Source: Gemmatimonadota bacterium
GTDB taxonomy: Bacteria > Gemmatimonadota > Gemmatimonadetes > Longimicrobiales > Gaopeijiaceae
Length of the DNA stretch: 64,000 nucleotides
Assembly: GCA_028873815.1 (NCBI GenBank)
Contig: JAPPNN010000035.1
Location: forward strand, 1 to 64,000
Direction: 5' to 3'
The position numbers and the translations under genes were made by a program. Position 1 is the stretch's first letter; every line of letters begins with the position of its first letter. Shown one piece after another: positions 37,103 to 45,606 of this stretch. The notes below the pieces were generated by a model. The model searched no databases, had not been told where the DNA came from, and saw only the letters and a program-made list of their open reading frames with translations.

Positions 37103-38622
37103 ACATGCGCATCCAGGACGCTTCGATGCGCGCCGTGGCAGTGGCGGTCGTGACTTCGGCCGCCATGGCGCTCTCGGCCGGCGAGACCCGCGCAGCTCCC
37201 CCGCAGCAGTCCGTCCGCGAGCGGATCGCCACCCTGGACTTCCCCGAGCTGCGGTTCAGTCCCGTAAAGCCGCGCAAGGAGACCGTCCGGGGCGTCCCGG
37301 TGTACTTCGCCGAGGACCGCGAACTCCCGCTGGTGACCATCTATGCCACCTTCCGGGGCGGAGTCCGGCGATTTGCACGGGAGCACTTCGCCGCTGCGAC
37401 CGCCGTGCCCGCGCTGATGCGCACGGGAGGCACCCGGGAACTGCCCCCCGATTCCGTCGATGCGCGGATCGAGCTTCTGGCGCTGGCGACCAGCTTCGGA
37501 CAGGGGGGCGGCGGCTCTTCGTCGTGGATCAACACGCTCACCGAGCAGCTCGACGAAGCCGTGTCGCTATGGGCCGACATGCTGCGCTGGCCCCGTTTCG
37601 ACTCAACCCAGGTCGAAGTCTGGCGCGGAGCGGAACTCGAGCGCGTGCGCCGGCGGCGCGACGACCCGGCTTCGCTGGCCTTCAGCCGCTTCAACCGCAT
37701 CATGTATGGAGACCACCCGGTGGGCTGGGAGATGAGTCCCTCGGACCTCGAACCCGACGACCTCGGCGAGGAGAAGCTGCGGTACGTCCACGAGGCGGTC
37801 ATCTGCCCCGGCAACATGGTGCTCGGCGTGGCCGGAGACATCACCTGGAGTCGCGCCTCGCGGATGCTGGAGCGGATCCTGGCCGAATGGCCGCCATGCT
37901 CGGGGAACCTCCTGGAAGACCCGCAGCCCGATATCCGGACCGAGCCGGGCGTCTTTGTGATCCAGAAGGAGATCGAACAGAGCGTCGTCGTGCTGGCGCA
38001 TTCGTCTTCCTTGCGCCAGGGTGACACCGGCGAGTACTTCGCATCGCGAATCGCGAATTCCATTCTGGGGGCCTCCGGGCTCTCCAGCCGGCTCGCCACG
38101 GAGCTTCGCACCCGGCAGGGACTCTCCTACGGCGCGTCGTCGATCTGGACCGCCTCGCGTAGAGACGACGGTCTCGTGGGAGCGCTGACGCGAACCAGGC
38201 CCCAGCGCACGCTCGCGGCGGCTGGCCTGCTCCTGGCGGCTCTCGACTCCGTGCGAACCACGGCGCCGGACGCCGACGAAGTGGACCACGCCGTCGGCGA
38301 GATCGTCAACGGGTTCGTATTCAACTTCCGCACGCCTCTTCAGGTCGTGGCGCGCGGCATGACCTACGAGAGTCTGGGGCTTCCCGATGACTGGCTCGAG
38401 CGCTTCCTCGACGGGATACGCGACGTGACGACCGACGACGTGCTGGAGGTCTTCCGGGCGGAGATGGATCCGGCCCGCATGACTATCCTGCTTGTCGGAG
38501 ACACGACCCGCTTCGACGGCTCCCCCTCGGAACTGGGGACGGTTACGGTGCTCTCCGAGGACCTGCAGGACTCCCGTGGCCGGCCTTCGACGCCACGTGA
38601 ATGGCCGCGATCCCCCCGCTGA
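37099..38622 (+). CDS. M16 family peptidase homologue, HxxEH absent (probable non-catalytic partner)
   Basis: Signal peptide; M16 fold pattern LPLVTIYATFRGGVRR..VPALMRTGGTREL..RQGLSYGASSIW. GTGA overlap with the upstream M16 gene. Confidence 0.85.
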   Translation: MNMRIQDASMRAVAVAVVTSAAMALSAGETRAAPPQQSVRERIATLDFPELRFSPVKPRKETVRGVPVYFAEDRELPLVTIYATFRGGVRRFAREHFAAATAVPALMRTGGTRELPPDSVDARIELLALATSFGQGGGGSSSWINTLTEQLDEAVSLWADMLRWPRFDSTQVEVWRGAELERVRRRRDDPASLAFSRFNRIMYGDHPVGWEMSPSDLEPDDLGEEKLRYVHEAVICPGNMVLGVAGDITWSRASRMLERILAEWPPCSGNLLEDPQPDIRTEPGVFVIQKEIEQSVVVLAHSSSLRQGDTGEYFASRIANSILGASGLSSRLATELRTRQGLSYGASSIWTASRRDDGLVGALTRTRPQRTLAAAGLLLAALDSVRTTAPDADEVDHAVGEIVNGFVFNFRTPLQVVARGMTYESLGLPDDWLERFLDGIRDVTTDDVLEVFRAEMDPARMTILLVGDTTRFDGSPSELGTVTVLSEDLQDSRGRPSTPREWPRSPR

Positions 38623-39385
38623 CCAGACTCCACTCGACCGACGCGAAACCTGCGCTCCGCAGGTGCCCGGCCAGCTCACCGGGACCCGGGAAATCCCGAA
38701 CGGACCTGGGTAGGTAGGTATACGCCCACGGATGGCCCGAAACCAGCCGTCCGACCAGGGGGAGGATGCGATTGAAGTAGAGCAGGTACGCCGCGCGCAG
38801 GACTCTTCCCGGGGGCACGGTGAACTCCAGCACCACGAGGCGACCACCGGGCTTGAGCACTCGATGAAGCTCGCGGAATCCGGCCGCCAGGTCGGACAGG
38901 TTGCGCACACCGAACCCCACGGTCGCTCCCGCGAACGTCGCCGCGGCAAACGGGAGCTTCTGCGTGTCGCCGCATATGGGCGCCACAGCGGCGTCGTGGA
39001 TCTTGGGCAGCCCCCGCGCCAGCATGGGAAGCGCGAAATCGGTCCCCACCACACGGCCCGCAAACCCCTGCCGCGCCGCCAGTTCCATTGCGAGATCGAA
39101 AGTGCCGGCGCACGCGTCCAGGTACGTCCCGCGCGGTGCGACCTCCCACCCGAGGGCCCGTACGGCGCGCCGGCGCCACCTCCGGTCGATGTTCAGGCTC
39201 AGGACGTGATTCAGGAGATCGTAGCGCGGTGCGATCTCGCTGAAGAGCGTTCGAACCTGTACCGCGCGCTCATCGCCGGCTGCCGGGTCCGCATGCCGCG
39301 AAGCGGCCAAGGCTTCACCTCCCTGATGCGTGGAAACGTGGACAAAGGGGGTTCGAAACGCAGAATCCGAATCCACCCGTCCCAT
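38543..39385 (-). CDS. ubiE: demethylmenaquinone/ubiquinone methyltransferase
   Basis: VRTLFSEIAPRYDLLNHVLSLNIDRRWRRRAV, LDACAGTFDLAMELA, FGVRNLSDLAAGFRELHRVLKPGGRLVVLEF, SGGIAAIHVASK. Confidence 0.94.
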   Translation of the reverse strand: MGRVDSDSAFRTPFVHVSTHQGGEALAASRHADPAAGDERAVQVRTLFSEIAPRYDLLNHVLSLNIDRRWRRRAVRALGWEVAPRGTYLDACAGTFDLAMELAARQGFAGRVVGTDFALPMLARGLPKIHDAAVAPICGDTQKLPFAAATFAGATVGFGVRNLSDLAAGFRELHRVLKPGGRLVVLEFTVPPGRVLRAAYLLYFNRILPLVGRLVSGHPWAYTYLPRSVRDFPGPGELAGHLRSAGFASVEWSLVSGGIAAIHVASKAGHGSPAGPRRAP

Positions 39386-39396
39386 GCCAACTGACG

Positions 39397-39420
39397 GGAA
39401 TTCGCCCCTGAAACGTAGTC
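39397..39420 (+). promoter_or_regulatory. candidate ECF-type promoter GGAAT-N16-GTC upstream of the sigma gene
   Basis: ggaat (39397-39401), 16 bp, gtc (39418-39420), about 47 bp before the sigma start. Confidence 0.3.
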
Positions 39421-39466
39421 CGTTCTCAAGTCCACCGGGAATCGTCGCGGCGGTCCCCGAGAACCT

Positions 39467-40105
39467 GTGCTTCCTTCAAGGAACGGCCCACGGCCCGACC
39501 CACAGTCCTTGCAAGATCCCGCACCCGATGACAGGACCCTGGCCGCCCAGGCCGCGAATGGACGCCAGCGTGCGTTCCGGGAACTGCTGAAGCGCTACGA
39601 GCGACCGGTCTTCTCGCTCGTCTACCGGATGGTCCGTGACCGGAGCCTTGCCGAGGACCTGGCTCAGGAGGCCTTCATCCGGGCCTTCAACGCGATCGGG
39701 AGTTACAACCCCAAGTACAAGTTCTCCAGCTGGGTCTTCAAGATCGCCAACAACGTTACCATCGACCACCTGCGCAAGAAGCGCCTCGACACCATCTCGC
39801 TGCAGGGGTCCCCCCACGCCCTGACGGAGGAGGCGCAGGCGCAGACCACACCGATCGTGGAGTCGCCGGACGAACGCCCGGATGCCTACGTGGAGAACAT
39901 GGAGCTCGGAGGCCAGATTGAAGCCGCGATCGGCAAGCTGCGGCCCGAGTACCGCACGGTAACACTGCTGCGCCACGTGGAAGGCTATTCCTACAAGGAA
40001 ATCGCCAACATCATGGGGTTGCCTCTGGGAACGGTGAAGACATACATCCACAGAGCCCGTCTTGAGTTGAAGGAGTCGCTGGCCCACGTGGTCGATCCGG
40101 GTTAG
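39467..40105 (+). CDS. ECF-type RNA polymerase sigma factor (RpoE-like)
   Basis: Region 2 ERPVFSLVYRMVRDRSLAEDLAQEAFIRAFNAIGSYNPKYKFSSWVFKIANNVTIDHLRKKR; region 4 LRPEYRTVTLLRHVEGYSYKEIANIMGLPLGTVKTYIHRARLELKE. GTG start. Confidence 0.93.
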   Translation: MLPSRNGPRPDPQSLQDPAPDDRTLAAQAANGRQRAFRELLKRYERPVFSLVYRMVRDRSLAEDLAQEAFIRAFNAIGSYNPKYKFSSWVFKIANNVTIDHLRKKRLDTISLQGSPHALTEEAQAQTTPIVESPDERPDAYVENMELGGQIEAAIGKLRPEYRTVTLLRHVEGYSYKEIANIMGLPLGTVKTYIHRARLELKESLAHVVDPG

Positions 40106-40180
40106 CCGGAACTGCGAAGGGTCGCGCACGCAGTGAAACCAGCGGAATTCGGCTACCGTAGTGCAGGCAAATCCCTGAGG

Positions 40181-41095
40181 ATGTGCAAAGTGACCAAGAC
40201 CGATCGCAGAGTGAGGGCCCTGGACCCGGAGACGAGAAGGATATTCTCGTACCTGGACGGCGAATTGCGCCCCCGCGACGTCCTCGAGTTCGAACGGGAG
40301 ATCGCGGTCAACCGAGGGCTCGAGACCGAAGTCCGCGCCTTTCGCTCCGTCCTTGCGGCCCTTGATCAACTTGCGCTGTTCGCGCCCTCCCCGGACTTCC
40401 GGGTACGCGTGCTCGTGGCGCTGTACGCGGGAAGATCCTGGCGCGCCCGGGTACGGGCGTGGATCGGTGGAGGTTCCTTCGCCATCGTGCCGAATGCGCT
40501 CGCCACCCTCCTGGACGAGGGTCTGCCGAGGCGCCAGGCCAGGGCCCTGTCCGCATTCGTGGTGAGTGATCCCGAGGCGGCCGGCGCCCTTGCCGAGTGG
40601 AAGCAGCTGCACGACAAGCTGGACCGCTTGCCCGCCTATGCGCCGACTGCCGGATTCCGCGATCGCGTCATGGCCCGGGTAGACACGGCGCCCGCTGCAT
40701 CCGCCCGGCGCAGCGGGCTTACACAGCGAATTGGGCGGGCCTGGGCTCGCCCGGCGGACCGTCTGGCGGCCGCGTCCGGTATCGCCTTCGGGCCAACCGC
40801 CGCCGTGCTGACGACCGCGTACATGCTTTTTTCCAACAACCCCCTCGTCACGGCGTCGAACGTCGCGAGCTTCCTTTGGACCAGGACCGCCGACGCTCTT
40901 TCGGGCCTCGTCAACGGCGGTTTCGGGAGTGCGGCGGGCAGCGTGTTTGGATTCCTCGACGGCGTGGCGCCACAGGGACCGGCCCTGGCCGTCAGTGTGT
41001 TTGTCTTCGCCTGTCTCACACTGGTTTCGGTGTGGGTTCTCTACAGGAACATCGTCAAGGTTCCGGTTTCGGAGCGTCGTTATGTACCGATTTGA
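40181..41095 (+). CDS. anti-sigma-factor-like membrane protein
   Basis: Immediately downstream of the ECF sigma gene; N-term RRIFSYLDGELRPRDVLEFEREIAVNRGLETEVRAFRSVLAAL resembles an anti-sigma domain, followed by TM segments. Start uncertain (40133/40181/40190). Confidence 0.6.
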   Translation: MCKVTKTDRRVRALDPETRRIFSYLDGELRPRDVLEFEREIAVNRGLETEVRAFRSVLAALDQLALFAPSPDFRVRVLVALYAGRSWRARVRAWIGGGSFAIVPNALATLLDEGLPRRQARALSAFVVSDPEAAGALAEWKQLHDKLDRLPAYAPTAGFRDRVMARVDTAPAASARRSGLTQRIGRAWARPADRLAAASGIAFGPTAAVLTTAYMLFSNNPLVTASNVASFLWTRTADALSGLVNGGFGSAAGSVFGFLDGVAPQGPALAVSVFVFACLTLVSVWVLYRNIVKVPVSERRYVPI

Positions 41096-42647
41096 CCGAA
41101 TGAACTGGCTGCTCGCCGCGGTCGCCGGTGGCGGAGGCATGCTCGCCGCCGCGGATGCCACGGCTCAGGAGCGGCAGGTTGTCTCCAATCAGCTGGGAGT
41201 CTCGAGTTCGGAAGCATCGCTGGAGCTCGAGTTCTCCGACGGCGCGACGTTCTCGATTTCCTTCGAGAACGGTCGCGTCACGGCCGACGGAGAGGTCCTC
41301 GGCACCTACCAGTCCGGTGGCGCGGCCGAGCAGGAGTGGCGCAGCCTGCTCTCGGACGTCCTCTCCCTGTCGAACGGCCCCCTCGCCGAAGCGCTCGAGC
41401 AGTGGGAGCCGGGCCCCGATCTCACCGGAGGCGAGGCGGACCTCCTGCGCGCGGTCGACGGAGCCCTGGAGGGAGCGGTGGCGGGCGTCGGAGGCGGTGT
41501 AAGCCGTTCCGTGGCCGGGCAGAGAATGGGGGATCTCCTGGAGGCCGTGGCGCACAGCGAAAACGTCGAGGCGCTGGGGACCGCCCTGGAGGATGTCGAT
41601 CTCGAGTCGCTGGGGATCTGGCTGCATCAGGACTACACGGTGCGCGAAGGAGCTTCGCACTCGGGATCCGTGCTGGTCGTCGGAGGACATCTGGATGTTC
41701 GCGGCACCGTGGACGGCGACGTGATCGTGCTCGACGGCACCATCACGCTGCGGGAGGACGGAGAGGTCGATGGCGACGTCCATCTGATTCAGTCGGACCT
41801 GGTACGGCGTGGCGGTGAGGTCGACGGCGACGTGGTGGATGTGACGCGGCAGCTGCGGCGGGCGGAGAATCAGTTCCGCGAAGAGATCATGGCCGAGGTC
41901 ACCCGTGAGCTGGGACGCACCCGGAATGCCGGACGAGGGAGCGGGTTCGCGAGGGTCAGCCGCGCCGTGGGCGATATCTTCGAGACCGGGATCACCTTCG
42001 TCATTCTGGGTCTGTTGACGCTGCTGCTCACGCGGTTCTCGGCGGATCGCGTGGATGTGGTCACCCGGGCGGTCGGACACCAGCCGGCGCGCAGTGCCGT
42101 GGTCGGGTTTGCAGGCGGATTCCTGATCCTCCCGGTCTATGTCCTCGGGATGGTGGTGCTGGCCATCTCCGTGGTGGGGCTGCCGGTGCTGCTGGCCTGG
42201 GTGCCGCTTTTCCCGCTGGCGGTGGTCGTCGCGGGATTCATGGGATACGTGGGGGTCGGCCAGCAGCTTGGGAGGTGGGTGCTCGAGCATGACATCCCGT
42301 GGCTCGACTGGGTCGATGGCAATCGCCCCACACACCTCCGCCTCCTCGGGCTCGCCACGCTGCTCGTCCCCTTCGTCGTCGGTAACGCGCTGCAGGTGTT
42401 GCCGCTGGTGGGCTGGACCGGCTCGCTCGTCATCGGAATGGGGAGCATCGCGAGTGTCGCCGCAACGCTGACGGGCCTGGGCGCGGTCATCGTGACGCGC
42501 GGCGGCCGCCGTCCCGTCGACTACGGATTCGAGGAACACGCTTACGAACCGGCCGACTGGCACGAGGCCGAGGACGACGGTGTTTCCGACGAAGCCGACG
42601 ATGGCGTGGACCGCGGGACGGCCGCGGCCGGGGACGACGAGTCATGA
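41082..42647 (+). CDS. exported polymer-forming (bactofilin-like) domain protein with C-terminal multi-TM region
   Basis: GSVLVVGGHLDVRGTVDGDVIVLDGTITLREDGEVDGDVHLIQSDLVRRGGEVDGDVVDV (beta-helical repeats), followed by several hydrophobic helices. Confidence 0.75.
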   Translation: MYRFDRMNWLLAAVAGGGGMLAAADATAQERQVVSNQLGVSSSEASLELEFSDGATFSISFENGRVTADGEVLGTYQSGGAAEQEWRSLLSDVLSLSNGPLAEALEQWEPGPDLTGGEADLLRAVDGALEGAVAGVGGGVSRSVAGQRMGDLLEAVAHSENVEALGTALEDVDLESLGIWLHQDYTVREGASHSGSVLVVGGHLDVRGTVDGDVIVLDGTITLREDGEVDGDVHLIQSDLVRRGGEVDGDVVDVTRQLRRAENQFREEIMAEVTRELGRTRNAGRGSGFARVSRAVGDIFETGITFVILGLLTLLLTRFSADRVDVVTRAVGHQPARSAVVGFAGGFLILPVYVLGMVVLAISVVGLPVLLAWVPLFPLAVVVAGFMGYVGVGQQLGRWVLEHDIPWLDWVDGNRPTHLRLLGLATLLVPFVVGNALQVLPLVGWTGSLVIGMGSIASVAATLTGLGAVIVTRGGRRPVDYGFEEHAYEPADWHEAEDDGVSDEADDGVDRGTAAAGDDES

Positions 42648-43489
42648 ACCGGCCCATACTGGCCCTGGCCGCGGCGGTGGCGCTCGCCGCGCCCCTTTCG
42701 CTCGCAGCCCAGAGCTGGAAGACCTTCACTTCCTCCAGGCTTGTGACGAACGAGGACCGTCTCAGTGTATCGGTCGGCTACGGAGCCGGCGTGCTCAAGC
42801 TGAGCAGGGGCGATGAGGGCTCTCTGTACAGAGCGCTGTTCCGCTTCGACGAAGAATCGGCGGACCCGGTGGCCGAGTACGGGAACCAGCACCTCGAGGT
42901 CGGAATCTCCATTCACGACCACCGCGGACGGAGCTTTCGCGGCAGGTCCGAAGGCCCCTCCCTGGATCTGCAACTCGGACCGGACGTTCCAGCGGCCATT
43001 GAACTGGATTTCGGTGCGGGACGCGCGGATGTGGACCTCACCGGCATACCCGTATCGCGGCTGGAGCTGCATACGGGCGCCTCGGAATCGGTCCTGAGAA
43101 TACGGGAACTGAATCCGGAACCGATGGAGGAGGCCATTATCGCCGTGGGGGCGGCCGATCTGCGCGTAAGCGGACTCGGGAACTTCCACACGAGCGAGAT
43201 CGAGGTGAACGCCGGCCTGGGTTCGGTGGTGCTGGAACTGGATGGACGCTGGGTGGAGAACGCGATGCTATCGGTCGAGATGGGGTTGGGCGCGCTGGAG
43301 ATCCGCGTACCTGAATCGCTGGGCATTCGTGTTCACCGCCAGAGCCGCTTCCTTTCCACGTTCGATGCGGAGCGGCTCGTCAGAAATGGAGACGTGTACC
43401 AGTCGGTGAATTGGGATGCCGCCGATCGCAGGGTGGAAATCGACATCTCCGCCGCGCTCGGCAGTGTGGACATCGTGTGGATCGACTGA
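42644..43489 (+). CDS. exported protein with LiaF-like/toastrack-type beta-rich domain
   Basis: Signal peptide LALAAAVALAAPLSLAAQ; repeated pattern DFGAGRADVDLTG..VGAADLRVSGLGNFHTSEIEVNAGLGSVVLELDG..EMGLGALEIRVP. Confidence 0.65.
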   Translation: MNRPILALAAAVALAAPLSLAAQSWKTFTSSRLVTNEDRLSVSVGYGAGVLKLSRGDEGSLYRALFRFDEESADPVAEYGNQHLEVGISIHDHRGRSFRGRSEGPSLDLQLGPDVPAAIELDFGAGRADVDLTGIPVSRLELHTGASESVLRIRELNPEPMEEAIIAVGAADLRVSGLGNFHTSEIEVNAGLGSVVLELDGRWVENAMLSVEMGLGALEIRVPESLGIRVHRQSRFLSTFDAERLVRNGDVYQSVNWDAADRRVEIDISAALGSVDIVWID

Positions 43490-43500
43490 CCTGCGTCCCA

Positions 43501-43516
43501 GGTGGTGAAGACCACC
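43501..43516. other. hairpin GGTGGT-gaag-ACCACC just after the envelope gene
   Basis: Perfect 6-bp inverted repeat, 4-nt loop, 12 nt past the 43489 stop. No T-tract. Confidence 0.35.
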
Positions 43517-43619
43517 GCGAAACGAATAAGTATTACTTTTAGGTTGGTGACTTTTCCGTCCCGTGGGAGCGGGCCGTCCGTTCGGCCGCCCCGAGAGGAC
43601 CGGTTACGCAGGGGAAGGC

Positions 43620-43859
43620 ATGATCGGAACGCTGTTGACATTCCTGGCCATGGGCATCGTCAGCATTGTGGTGGTGTGGATCGTTCTCTCGGTGATCGGC
43701 GCCCTTCTGGGTCTCACCGCCGGGATCGCCGGGTTCCTCCTCTGGAAGGTGGTCCCGGTCATGTTCGTGGGCTGGTTCGTGCTGAAGGTGCTCGCCAGGG
43801 TGCGGAGAGGTCCGGGGGCCCTCTCGGCGGCCGACCGCCAATGGCTGGAGGGCGAATAG
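43620..43859 (+). CDS. small membrane protein, 79 aa
   Basis: MIGTLLTFLAMGIVSIVVVWIVLSVIGALLGLTAGIAGFLLWKVVPVMFVGWFVLKVLARVRRG; two to three hydrophobic segments. Confidence 0.6.
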   Translation: MIGTLLTFLAMGIVSIVVVWIVLSVIGALLGLTAGIAGFLLWKVVPVMFVGWFVLKVLARVRRGPGALSAADRQWLEGE

Positions 43860-43902
43860 ACCCTCGCGTGCGTCTCGCCGGGACAGCCGAGGTGACGTTA
43901 TA

Positions 43903-43925
43903 GGGTCGCTCGTGGAACGCGACCC
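43903..43925. terminator. possible bidirectional hairpin between convergent genes: GGGTCGC-N9-GCGACCC
   Basis: Perfect 7-bp inverted repeat in the 72-bp gap between convergent genes ending at 43859 and 43932. No clear T-tract. Confidence 0.4.
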
Positions 43926-43931
43926 CGGCGG

Positions 43932-45068
43932 CTAGCGGCGCGGCGGCAGGGTTTCGAGCGCTTGCAGCAGGTTGGCGCCGATCTGGGCGAGCGATGCCGC
44001 AGCCGGAGAATCGGGCGCGGACAGCACGGTCGGCCGCCCTTCGTCCCCCGCCCTCCTCACGGCGATATCAATCGGCACCCTGCCCAGGAACGGGATCGAC
44101 AATTCCCGGGCGAGTTCCTCGCCGCCGCCGCGTCCGAACAAGTCCACCACCTCGTCCGATCCGGGGATCTGGAAGCCGCACATGTTCTCCACGACGCCGA
44201 GCACCCGGGTGTTGACCCGCTCGAACATCTTGATCCCGCGCCGCACGTCTCCCGTGGCCACCTTCTGGGGCGTCGTAACCATCACCGCACCATCGAGATC
44301 GACCGTCTGTACCAGAGACAGCTGAGCGTCCCCCGTGCCGGGCGGCATGTCCACGACCATCAGGTCCAGATCGCCCCACGCCACCTGCTCCATGAACTGC
44401 TTGAGAATGCCGGCGATCAGCGGGCCCCGCATGATCGCGGGCTGGGCGCGGTCGAGCAGAAACCCGAGACTCATGAGCTGGACACCGTGCGACTCCAGGG
44501 GCACGATCATCTCCGATCCCTTGGCACCGGACACGGGAGGGCGGCGGCGCTCTCCGAACATGAGCGGGATGTTCGGTCCGTAGATATCCGCGTCCAACAG
44601 ACCCGTGCTCATCCCACGAGCGGCAGCGTGCGCCGCCAGGTTGGTGGCCACCATGGACTTGCCGACCCCGCCCTTTCCGGAGCTGATCGCGATGATTCGC
44701 TTGACGCCGGCCAGGATGCCGGGCTTTGGAGTGGGAGGCGGAACCGAGCCCGGCTGCAGTCCCCGCGGCCGGGGCCGGACCTCCGGCTTGCGGTCTGCCT
44801 GGCCCTCACTATCCGGCGGTGTCTGGGGCAACTGAACGTCCACCTTGACGGACGTTACGCCCTCGACGGCCCCGGCAGCGGCTCTGGCCCGGCGCACCAG
44901 CACCCCGGGATCTCCACGCCGCAACGAGAACACGAAGCGGGCGTTGCCCTGCGAGTCCACGTCCACGGCGCTGACCTGGCCTCCGTCGACCACGTCCTGG
45001 CCGGTCACCGGATTGACGATGCCCGTCAGCGCCTTCGTCACAGCGGCCGCTAGTCCGCCCTGGCTCAT
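43932..45068 (-). CDS. apbC: Mrp/NBP35 family P-loop ATPase (iron-sulfur cluster carrier)
   Basis: KRIIAISSGKGGVGKSMVATNLA, DADIYGPNIPLMFG, DMPPGTGDAQLSLVQTVDLDGAVMVTTPQ, VENMCGF. Confidence 0.95.
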   Translation of the reverse strand: MSQGGLAAAVTKALTGIVNPVTGQDVVDGGQVSAVDVDSQGNARFVFSLRRGDPGVLVRRARAAAGAVEGVTSVKVDVQLPQTPPDSEGQADRKPEVRPRPRGLQPGSVPPPTPKPGILAGVKRIIAISSGKGGVGKSMVATNLAAHAAARGMSTGLLDADIYGPNIPLMFGERRRPPVSGAKGSEMIVPLESHGVQLMSLGFLLDRAQPAIMRGPLIAGILKQFMEQVAWGDLDLMVVDMPPGTGDAQLSLVQTVDLDGAVMVTTPQKVATGDVRRGIKMFERVNTRVLGVVENMCGFQIPGSDEVVDLFGRGGGEELARELSIPFLGRVPIDIAVRRAGDEGRPTVLSAPDSPAAASLAQIGANLLQALETLPPRR

Positions 45069-45075
45069 TCGAGGC

Positions 45076-45306
45076 TCAAATGGCATCTACCGTCAGCACC
45101 TCGGGCACGGACGCCCTGAGCCGCTGTTCGATCCCCTCCTTGAGGGTAAACATGGATATCGGACACGCTTCGCAGGCACCCATCAGCCGGACTTCGACCC
45201 TCCCGCGATCCGCATCCCAGGCCACCAGTTCGACGTCGCCCCCGTCCATGCGAATGGCGGGACGAATCGTCTCAAGGACTTCTTCGATCCGCTCTATGGT
45301 AGCCAT
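45076..45306 (-). CDS. NifU C-terminal domain protein (Fe-S scaffold/carrier)
   Basis: IRPAIRMDGGDVELVAWDADRGRVEVRLMGACEACPISMFTLKEGIEQRL (CxxC). Confidence 0.93.
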   Translation of the reverse strand: MATIERIEEVLETIRPAIRMDGGDVELVAWDADRGRVEVRLMGACEACPISMFTLKEGIEQRLRASVPEVLTVDAI

Positions 45307-45606
45307 TCTCCGTCCAGGTCACAGGCACGGGTCCGAACCGGTCCCGAGGATGGTGGCTGTGACGCCCACGGAAACTACCGAACGCCTTTCCCGGTCGTCA
45401 ATGCCGGTTGCGCCCGCGGCCCGCTTTCGTGAAATTGCCTGCGATTCCGGCGTTGACGAGCATCCGGAAGACCGCGTTCGAAACAGACCCTTGGCTGGTC
45501 CACCCGCATCTGTCGCACCGACCGTTGCGAGCGGCGGAGGACGCTCCGCGATGCGCCTCCCCAAAGGGCTCGAGCGCTCCCGCCAACCTCCAATGTCGAT
45601 CAGCCC

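Noticed and set aside
45307-45606. 300-bp gap between nfu and pruA examined for an RNA gene or riboswitch
   Set aside because: No tRNA cloverleaf, SRP/6S/tmRNA consensus or known riboswitch core could be recognised by eye. Covariance-model search would be needed.
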